5,316 nt of DNA from assembly GCA_023132505.1 (NCBI GenBank), contig JAGLYE010000140.1, positions 1 through 5,316 on the forward strand, in the 5' to 3' direction. Under the pieces are notes generated by a model. The model was not told where the DNA came from. It did no database searches and worked only from the letters and a program-made list of their open reading frames with translations. Shown in pieces: positions 1 to 5,316 of the stretch; position 1 is the stretch's first letter; every line of letters begins with the position of its first letter. This DNA comes from Bacteroidales bacterium. Lineage in GTDB: Bacteria > Bacteroidota > Bacteroidia > Bacteroidales > B18-G4. A program made the position numbers and the translations under genes.

Positions 1-1587
1 GAAAAAAAGGATGAAAATGAAGACGAAAAGAAAGGAAATGGTGATAATGAAAATGTTGAGATTGACTTTGACGGTATCATTAACAGGATTATCGACCTTC
101 CCATCGGAGCCGGCAATTATTGGAACATCAACCCCATTGGAGACAAAGTATACTACACATTCGTCAAATCAGGGGGTGACGGGGCCGAAACCAAGATGTA
201 CGACCTGAAAAAGAAAAAGGAAACATCACTTGGCAATCTCGGATCCTTTGTCATTACTGCCGATAAAAAAAAGGCCATGGTCTCGCAAAAGAGTAAATGG
301 GCAGTGATCGACCTTCCCACCTCCAAACCTAAGATCGATAAGTTCATCGACCTTTCGGATGTGAAAACCTGGGTAGATCTGCGTGCTGAGTGGAACCAGA
401 TCTATAAGGAGGCATGGCGTCAGATGCGCGACTTTTTCTATGCACCTAACATGCATGGCCTCGATTGGGATGCCATATATGATAAGTATGCAGTCCTTCT
501 TCCTTATGTGAATAACAGGAATGACCTGAACTATGTTATCGGTGAGATGATCGGTGAGATCAACATCGGTCACTCCTATATCAGCGGTGGCGACAAACCA
601 AAGCCTGAAAGGATAAAAACCGGCCTGCTGGGTGCAAAACTCAGCCGTGACAATTCAGGCTTTTACCGCATTGACGAGATACTTTCTGGCGAGAACTGGG
701 TTGCCAATACCCGTTCACCTCTTACCGAAGTGGGTGTTGATGTGAATGAAGGCGACTATATCATAGCAGTGAATGGCGCCTCAACAGCTGATATGACCGA
801 TATATATGCTTCCCTGCTTGGCAAAGGTGGCAAGCAGGTAGAACTGACCATCAATTCAGAGCCTGAGGAAAACGGGGCACACAAAGTGATCGTAAAGCCC
901 ATCACCGATGAATCAGGTTTGTATTATTACACCTGGGTGCATGAAAATATCCGCAAGGTGAATGAAGCCACAAATGGGGAGGTTGGTTATATCCATATTC
1001 CTGACATGAGTGCACAGGGACTGAACGAGTTTGTAAAGTATTTCTATCCGCAGTTGAAAAAGAAAGGCCTGATCATCGATGACCGTGGCAATGGAGGCGG
1101 AAATGTTTCTCCCATGATTATTGAGAGGCTGCAGCGTGAACTCGTGCTGATGTCGATGTCGAGGAATACAAGTCCGGGAACAAGGCCTGCACAGGTCTTT
1201 GTCGGACCGAAGGTGATGCTGATCGATAATTATTCTGCTTCCGACGGCGACCTTTTTCCATACCAGTTTAAGGCTTTGGAACTCGGTACCATCATTGGTA
1301 TGCGTACCTGGGGTGGGGTAGTTGGTATCCGTGGGCCTATCCCCTTTGTTGACGGAGGTACCCTTTTCCGTCCGGAGTTTGCCCCTTATGGCATAAATGG
1401 GGAAGGCTGGGTGATCGAAGGCATTGGCGTAGAACCACATATCCAGGTTGATAATGACCCTGCAAAGGAATATGCAGGTGAGGATGAACAGCTGAACAAA
1501 GCTATTGAGGTGATCCTCGAACAAATGGAAACCTATGATTACAAAAACCAGCTGCCGATACCGCCGTATCCGGATAAAACGAAATAA
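1..1587 (+). CDS. Tricorn-type S41 family peptidase, C-terminal part (5' end cut by window)
   Basis: The frame is open from base 1 to the TAA at 1585-1587, giving 528 residues with no start in view. The ATG at 196 is internal, because homologous-looking sequence continues upstream of it. Domains, numbered from the window edge: a Lys/Glu/Asp/Asn-rich linker (1-20), the last blades of a beta-propeller (about 21-115), a tricorn C1 helical domain (about 121-198), a PDZ domain (about 207-305) and an S41 protease core (about 327-510). Catalytic residues match the tricorn family: His191 in NIGHSY, a glycine-rich oxyanion segment DDRGNGGG (360-367), nucleophile Ser414 followed by Asp415 in YSASDGD, and Glu473 in VIEGIGVEP. 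The residue before His191 is Gly, where archaeal tricorn has Ser745. Family members cut peptides into short oligopeptides; bacterial forms are often exported, but any signal peptide lies outside the window. The family call is very secure; substrate and location are inferred. Confidence 0.95.
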   Translation, partial: EKKDENEDEKKGNGDNENVEIDFDGIINRIIDLPIGAGNYWNINPIGDKVYYTFVKSGGDGAETKMYDLKKKKETSLGNLGSFVITADKKKAMVSQKSKWAVIDLPTSKPKIDKFIDLSDVKTWVDLRAEWNQIYKEAWRQMRDFFYAPNMHGLDWDAIYDKYAVLLPYVNNRNDLNYVIGEMIGEINIGHSYISGGDKPKPERIKTGLLGAKLSRDNSGFYRIDEILSGENWVANTRSPLTEVGVDVNEGDYIIAVNGASTADMTDIYASLLGKGGKQVELTINSEPEENGAHKVIVKPITDESGLYYYTWVHENIRKVNEATNGEVGYIHIPDMSAQGLNEFVKYFYPQLKKKGLIIDDRGNGGGNVSPMIIERLQRELVLMSMSRNTSPGTRPAQVFVGPKVMLIDNYSASDGDLFPYQFKALELGTIIGMRTWGGVVGIRGPIPFVDGGTLFRPEFAPYGINGEGWVIEGIGVEPHIQVDNDPAKEYAGEDEQLNKAIEVILEQMETYDYKNQLPIPPYPDKTK

Positions 1588-1589
1588 GG

Positions 1590-1750
1590 TTTGAGTTTTG
1601 AGTTTTGAGTGTTGGGTTAGTTATAAGTTTCCAGTGATAAGTTTGAAGTTATTTCACTACCAATTCAACTAATTCAATCGAAGCGAAGCGAAGATCCGCC
1701 GTGGCGGACTAGTTCAACTAACTCAACACCCAACCCTCAACACTCAAAAC
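1590..1750. repeat. Inverted arrangement of heptanucleotide tandem repeats
   Basis: The left end has three perfect tandem copies of TTTGAGT (1590-1596, 1597-1603, 1604-1610). The right end has five heptads in the complementary sense: CAACTAA (1715-1721), CTCAACA (1722-1728), CCCAACC (1729-1735), CTCAACA (1736-1742) and CTCAAAA (1743-1749). The arms are complementary: 1602-1614 pairs perfectly with 1738-1750 over 13 bases, and 1616-1622 pairs with 1716-1722 over 7. Inside are TTCAACTA twice (1664-1671, 1713-1720) and a GC-rich hairpin. The element fills nearly all of the gap between the protease and the beta-helix gene, starting two bases after the protease stop. It has no coding capacity. It resembles heptad-style intergenic repeats in other bacteria; whether it is repeated in this genome cannot be seen here. 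Confidence 0.75.
1695..1708. repeat. GC-rich hairpin TCCGCC-GT-GGCGGA
   Basis: A perfect 6-base inverted repeat (1695-1700 with 1703-1708) has only two bases between the arms, so the likely fold is five pairs with a four-base loop. It is directly preceded by the short tandem AAGCG-AAGCG-AAG (1681-1693) and followed by the palindrome TAGTT-C-AACTA (1710-1720). It sits at the centre of the heptad repeat element. No T-run follows, so it does not look like an intrinsic terminator for the protease gene. It is more likely the core of a repeat element. Confidence 0.6.
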
Positions 1751-1771
1751 TATTTGTGTCTATACTAAGCC

Positions 1772-3562
1772 ATGTCATTCAATAAAGTATATCTGCTAAT
1801 AAGTTTATTGGTTTTTGGTTTTACCTGCCAATCGCAAACCATCATTCCCGGTGGATATGTTTCGGGGACATGGGATGCATCCGGGAACCCTTATCACATT
1901 ATGGGGACCATAAGCATTCATGAAGATTCAACCTTATTAATCGAAACGGATGTAGAAATATATTTTGCTGATTCAGCACATTTCGATGTTTATGGAATCC
2001 TGCTTGCTGATGGTGCATATGATTATATTATTTTCGATGCTTTAGATTCAATCTGGGGAGGAATAAGGATTCATCAAAATGATAATACTAATGATAGCAT
2101 TCTATTCTCTTTTTGTGAAATAGATAAAGGAAGATCGATAGGTAACAACCCGGACGGAGGAGGTTTATGGATCAAGAACAGGGATGCAGTGATCATTAAG
2201 GATTGTATCATTTGGCATTGTTATGCTGAAGAAAAAGGAGGTGGTGTCTATATTGAAAACTCAGATATCCATATGGAAAATACCAAAGTGGGAATAAATA
2301 CCACTGGTACAGATATTTTAAAATCCAGGGGTGGCGGAATTTATTTATATCATTCTTCCCCGCTCATGATCGATGTGGATATGAAATATAATGAGGCAAT
2401 GATTGGTGGAGGGTTATATGCCTCCGGTTCTTCACCAACAATTATCAAGTCAGCAATCTCAGATAATATTAGCAATGCAGGGGGAGGAGCATTAGTCTTC
2501 CATGACTCCGGTCATGTGGTTCTGGAAAACAACCTTTTCTACGGTAATGAGGCAAATGGAAGTGGCGGAGCAATTGCTTTTCTTGAGGGAATCCATGCTG
2601 AACTTAATGCTTGTTCTTTCCTTTTTAATATTTCATCATCATCCGTATATCTAGCTGATGGAGGTGCGGTATTTATTTCCCCTTATGATAATGAGGTTAT
2701 AATTAAGAATTGCGAATTCACCTCAAATAGGTCCGGGGATTTTGGAGGGGCAATATATGCTGCCTCAGAAACATATCTTGTAAATTGCCAGTTTGGCGAT
2801 AATAGAGGAACTGGGCTTTTTGGAGGAGGAGGAGCTGTAGCAGTTATGCAAAGCAGTTTAATTTCATTGAATTGTACTTTCTGTCTCAATAACTCACCTA
2901 ATGGTACATCTTTATATTGTGAGGATTCGGAATCGACATTACTTAATTCTATTATCTGGGATGGACCTCTTATTGAGGGAAATAAAGTAATCCTGGCAGG
3001 ATATGAAACAAACTCAGTTATTAATATTGATCATTGTGATATTGAGGGTGGAATGGACCATATTGACGGCATAGGGAATTATAGCATCAATTGGATGAAA
3101 GGAAATATCAATGATAACCCCAATTTTGTTAGTGCCTTACCTGATGTTTCTCTTAAATGGAATTCACCCTGTATTAATGCCGGAAGGTCTGATACACTTT
3201 TATTATTGATACCACCTTATGATTTTTCAGGCCACCAACGTATAATTGGTGGTGAAATAGATATGGGATGTTACGAGTATCAGGGGCCGAACAGAATTCC
3301 GGAAATAAGTAAGGAAGAGCAGTTTGTTGTTTATCCAAACCCGGCCACAGATCATTTTTACCTTAAAAATATTTCCCAAGCAGATTTTGAAGGGAGAATG
3401 AGGCTTACAGATCTTTCAGGAAAACTACTTATTGAAAATAAACTCATAGTTCCTGCTAAGGGAATATTTCTGCAATCACTTTTAGGTCTTGTATCCGGGT
3501 ATTATATTATTCAGTTGGATTCACCGGGGTACTCTGCACAGCAAAAAATAATTGTCTGGTAA
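1772..3562 (+). CDS. Secreted right-handed beta-helix protein with choice-of-anchor Q-like region and T9SS C-terminal sorting domain
   Basis: This is a 596-residue protein. An in-frame TAA at 1766-1768 lies two codons upstream, which fixes the ATG at 1772; no Shine-Dalgarno sequence is visible. Residues 1-22 form a signal peptide (basic N-terminus, hydrophobic core LLISLLVFGF). A right-handed parallel beta-helix follows, with nine rungs marked by GG[GA] turns from residue 129 to about 355 and many Asn and Ser at turns. Residues about 380-505 resemble the choice-of-anchor Q region that closes such helices (NPNF at 449, NSPCINAG at 464, EIDMGCYEY at 495). From about 513 to the end lies a type A T9SS sorting domain with YPNPATDHF (from 521), LTDLSGK and a closing IIVW. 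The protein is probably exported through the outer membrane and tethered to or released from the cell surface. Some relatives bind or cut polysaccharides, but I see no pectate-lyase catalytic residues, so an enzymatic role is not claimed. The gene is AT-rich compared with its flanks. Confidence 0.9.
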   Translation: MSFNKVYLLISLLVFGFTCQSQTIIPGGYVSGTWDASGNPYHIMGTISIHEDSTLLIETDVEIYFADSAHFDVYGILLADGAYDYIIFDALDSIWGGIRIHQNDNTNDSILFSFCEIDKGRSIGNNPDGGGLWIKNRDAVIIKDCIIWHCYAEEKGGGVYIENSDIHMENTKVGINTTGTDILKSRGGGIYLYHSSPLMIDVDMKYNEAMIGGGLYASGSSPTIIKSAISDNISNAGGGALVFHDSGHVVLENNLFYGNEANGSGGAIAFLEGIHAELNACSFLFNISSSSVYLADGGAVFISPYDNEVIIKNCEFTSNRSGDFGGAIYAASETYLVNCQFGDNRGTGLFGGGGAVAVMQSSLISLNCTFCLNNSPNGTSLYCEDSESTLLNSIIWDGPLIEGNKVILAGYETNSVINIDHCDIEGGMDHIDGIGNYSINWMKGNINDNPNFVSALPDVSLKWNSPCINAGRSDTLLLLIPPYDFSGHQRIIGGEIDMGCYEYQGPNRIPEISKEEQFVVYPNPATDHFYLKNISQADFEGRMRLTDLSGKLLIENKLIVPAKGIFLQSLLGLVSGYYIIQLDSPGYSAQQKIIVW

Positions 3563-3568
3563 ATAATT

Positions 3569-3576
3569 TACATTTG
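3569..3576 (+). promoter_or_regulatory. Possible Bacteroidota -7 promoter box (TACATTTG)
   Basis: TACATTTG matches the Bacteroidota housekeeping-sigma -7 consensus TAnnTTTG exactly. It starts six bases after the beta-helix stop codon and ends 22 bases before the ATG of the barrel gene, a plausible place for a promoter serving that gene alone. The -33 element is weak: the nearest TTG (3552-3554) is only 14 bases upstream, closer than the usual spacing of about 19-21, and lies inside the preceding gene. In AT-rich DNA such a box can arise by chance, and read-through from the upstream gene across the 36-base gap is equally possible. Confidence 0.35.
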
Positions 3577-3598
3577 TTTTTTTAATTCTTAAAGCTAA

Positions 3599-4192
3599 AT
3601 GAAAAAGATAATCATTTTTGTATCCCTGACCTTATTAATTGGAACTGTTTCGGTTATGGCCCAGGCTCCGAAAAGCTTTATGATCAAGCCGGGCATAATA
3701 ATGGCAAAGCAAGTTTGGGATGATCGACCAACAACAAATGACATCAAATATCTCGAAGGGATGTATGTTGCATGGAACCTGGAGTTCTTTCATCACGAAT
3801 ATTTTAGTTTGCTGACTGAATGTGGATTTTCAATGAAGCGAAATAGTGTATATAAAACTGATAAAAGTGTAGACTTTTTGTACGTAGCTCCTATGCTAAA
3901 AGTGAGATACGAATTGGGAAACTTTATTCCATACATATATTTTGGTCCAAGGATGGATTTTATGTTGACAAAATCTTTTGAAAATGCGTTTTCTTATGGA
4001 GAACCTGAAAAAGTGATATTCGGTATAATATCAGGAATAGATATGGAGTATCGGTTTAAGCCTCATTCTATTATCCTTGGATTTCAAAATCAATATGATA
4101 TTTCGAATTCTATCGAATCTTCTTCCTGGGGGAGTATGAAGTATAATGCATTTGTAATAACTGCAGGGATTAAATTGTATTATCCAAAATAA
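3599..4192 (+). CDS. Small outer-membrane beta-barrel-like protein
   Basis: This is a 197-residue protein. An in-frame TAA lies directly before the ATG, so the start is certain. Residues 1-21 are a clear signal peptide (MKK, then a hydrophobic stretch) with likely cleavage after VMA, leaving QAPKS as the mature N-terminus. The rest shows alternating hydrophobic and polar strands rich in Tyr and Phe, joined by short charged loops (for example FLYVAPMLKVRYELG, then FIPYIYFGPRMDFML), with a repeated strand-Gly-strand pattern. It ends in a strand with aromatic residues (GIKLYYPK). This suits the PorT-like or OMP_b-brl group of 8-10-stranded Bacteroidota barrels, though no specific family motif fixes it. 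It could be co-transcribed with the beta-helix gene 36 bases upstream, or use its own promoter. Its function is unknown; a role in anchoring or exporting its neighbour would be a guess. Base composition matches the beta-helix gene. Confidence 0.75.
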   Translation: MKKIIIFVSLTLLIGTVSVMAQAPKSFMIKPGIIMAKQVWDDRPTTNDIKYLEGMYVAWNLEFFHHEYFSLLTECGFSMKRNSVYKTDKSVDFLYVAPMLKVRYELGNFIPYIYFGPRMDFMLTKSFENAFSYGEPEKVIFGIISGIDMEYRFKPHSIILGFQNQYDISNSIESSSWGSMKYNAFVITAGIKLYYPK

Positions 4193-4230
4193 GTTTCACA
4201 AAAAAATTGATCATTAATTAACGAAGTGCT

Positions 4231-4329
4231 ATTCGAAGGGGGGTCCTTCCTCCCCCGAATACTCGGGGTCGTCAGGATGACCGTGCTAATTCTGATATGC
4301 AAACTGTCACCCCGAGCGGAGTCGAAGGG
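4231..4329. repeat. Interspersed-repeat-like intergenic element with nested hairpins
   Basis: A non-coding stretch of about 100 bases is more GC-rich than the barrel gene beside it. TCGAAGGG occurs at both ends in direct orientation (4233-4240, 4322-4329). TCGGGGT (4263-4269) and ACCCCGA (4309-4315) form a perfect 7-base inverted repeat. GTCA/TGAC (4271-4274, 4278-4281) forms a small stem. ATTCG (4231-4235) pairs with CGAAT (4256-4260) around a G-run and C-run. The right end contains CCGAGCGGAGTCGAAGGG (4312-4329), and GTCAGGATGAC lies inside. From memory, both strings resemble motifs that recur between genes in many Bacteroidota genomes, so I read this as a member of such a family. That cannot be confirmed from a single copy. 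Confidence 0.65.
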
Positions 4330-4330
4330 C

Positions 4331-4363
4331 AAAAAAAAACAGCACCTTGCGAATGCTGTTTTT
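4331..4363 (-). terminator. Intrinsic terminator of the rpoC-DUF3467 operon, probably bidirectional
   Basis: A perfect 10-base inverted repeat (4335-4344 AAAAACAGCA with 4354-4363 TGCTGTTTTT) encloses a 9-base loop. Read on the minus strand, the stem is followed by an unbroken T-run from the nine As at 4331-4339. It lies 20 bases past the DUF3467 stop codon, exactly where an intrinsic terminator is expected. On the plus strand the stem also ends in five Ts followed by AAT, so it may stop transcripts from the convergent barrel gene too, although the 138 bases between that gene and the hairpin include the repeat element. The core stem is modest in GC. Confidence 0.85.
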
Positions 4364-4382
4364 AATATTCAGATTTATTGAA

Positions 4383-4700
4383 TTAAGCTTCTGTTGTAGG
4401 GCTTCCCAGGTTAAAAGGAGGCATCATATCGCTTCCTTCCGGTATTTCGATCGTTCCAAACATCGATTCGTACTTTGCAATGTTATCCTGGAGGGCCCTG
4501 AACAGCCTCTTCGCGTGATGAGGGGTCAATATGATCCTTGACTTAACCTTGGCTTTGGCCACGCCCGGCATCCATTTGATAAAATCAATGATGAATTCCG
4601 AGTTTGAATGGCCTATCATAAACATATTGGCATAAGTACCCTCGGCCATATCATCGCCTAACTCAATATTTATCTGGTTCTTTTTTGGTTGTTCTGACAT
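4383..4700 (-). CDS. DUF3467 domain-containing protein
   Basis: This is a 105-residue cytosolic protein with no signal peptide or membrane segment. It begins MSEQPKKNQINIELGDDMAE and continues with the family core: EGTYANMFMIGHSNSEF, an FIIDFIKWMPGV segment, a basic KAKVKSRIILTPHHAKRL stretch, and an amphipathic helix ALQDNIAKYESMFG. The tail is short and acidic or proline-bearing. Length and order suit DUF3467 proteins, whose biochemical role is unknown. The gene starts 11 bases after the rpoC stop codon in the same direction, the usual arrangement in Bacteroidota, so it is very likely co-transcribed with rpoC and the ribosomal or polymerase genes expected beyond the window. No good Shine-Dalgarno is present: GAGGA lies 14 bases before the ATG, inside the end of rpoC. 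A link to transcription or the nucleoid is suggested only by context. Confidence 0.9.
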   Translation of the reverse strand: MSEQPKKNQINIELGDDMAEGTYANMFMIGHSNSEFIIDFIKWMPGVAKAKVKSRIILTPHHAKRLFRALQDNIAKYESMFGTIEIPEGSDMMPPFNLGSPTTEA

Positions 4701-4711
4701 AATAAATAGTT

Positions 4712-5316
<605 letters not shown>

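Noticed and set aside
913..1524. 203-codon open frame on the minus strand
   Set aside because: It lies antisense within the S41 protease core, whose catalytic motifs are all on the plus strand; its translation is Cys/His-rich and resembles no protein.
196..1587. Protease gene starting at the ATG at 196
   Set aside because: The frame is open back to base 1 and the upstream residues are propeller-like, so the ATG is internal to a truncated gene.
1590..1750. CRISPR array
   Set aside because: The repeated units are only 7 bases long with no unique spacers of uniform length.
1761..1766. TATACT as a promoter for the beta-helix gene
   Set aside because: It lies only six bases from the ATG and resembles a proteobacterial -10 box, not the TAnnTTTG box of this phylum. 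TATTTG at 1751-1756 lacks the two-base spacer.
1588..1771. Intrinsic terminator for the protease gene
   Set aside because: The long arms are separated by more than 90 bases and neither hairpin is followed by a T-run on the plus strand.
1772..1850. Lipoprotein signal in the beta-helix protein (Cys at residue 19)
   Set aside because: The sequence before the Cys is FGFT, which does not fit a lipobox (Thr at -1, no Leu at -3), and the T9SS tail suits an ordinary signal peptide.
4347..4541. 64-codon plus-strand open frame
   Set aside because: It overlaps the terminator and the DUF3467 gene on the other strand and has no recognisable features.

Overview
The window looks like a chromosomal segment from a member of the Bacteroidota, probably a Bacteroidales- or Cytophagales-like lineage; I cannot place it more finely. 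The evidence is a protein with a C-terminal type IX secretion (T9SS) sorting domain, a DUF3467 gene directly behind rpoC, a promoter box of the form TAnnTTTG, little sign of Shine-Dalgarno sequences, and intergenic repeats of a style common in this phylum.

Layout. From the left edge to 1587 (+) runs the C-terminal part of a tricorn-type S41 protease. It is cut by the window edge and retains the end of a beta-propeller, the C1 helical domain, a PDZ domain and the serine-protease core. A 184-base gap (1588-1771) follows, filled by heptanucleotide tandem repeats in inverted orientation around a GC-rich hairpin. Next come two (+) genes for exported proteins, 36 bases apart: a secreted right-handed beta-helix protein with a T9SS tail (1772-3562) and a small outer-membrane beta-barrel-like protein (3599-4192). 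A second gap (4193-4382) holds an interspersed-repeat-like element and a strong hairpin terminator. On the (-) strand, entering from the right edge, are the C-terminal 200 residues of RNA polymerase beta' (rpoC, 4712-5316) and, 11 bases downstream, a DUF3467 protein (4383-4700). The two transcription units converge on the terminator.

How the genes relate. rpoC-DUF3467 is conserved housekeeping. The protease probably degrades peptides and is unrelated to its neighbours. The beta-helix and barrel genes are clearly more AT-rich than either flank (about 30% GC in sampled 60-base lines, against about 50% in the protease and rpoC). Repeats sit on both sides of them, so they look like an accessory cassette placed beside the rpoC operon. 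I see no CRISPR array, tRNA, rRNA, transposase or integrase, and no convincing new multi-gene system. The most interesting features are the two repeat elements and the compositional island between them.
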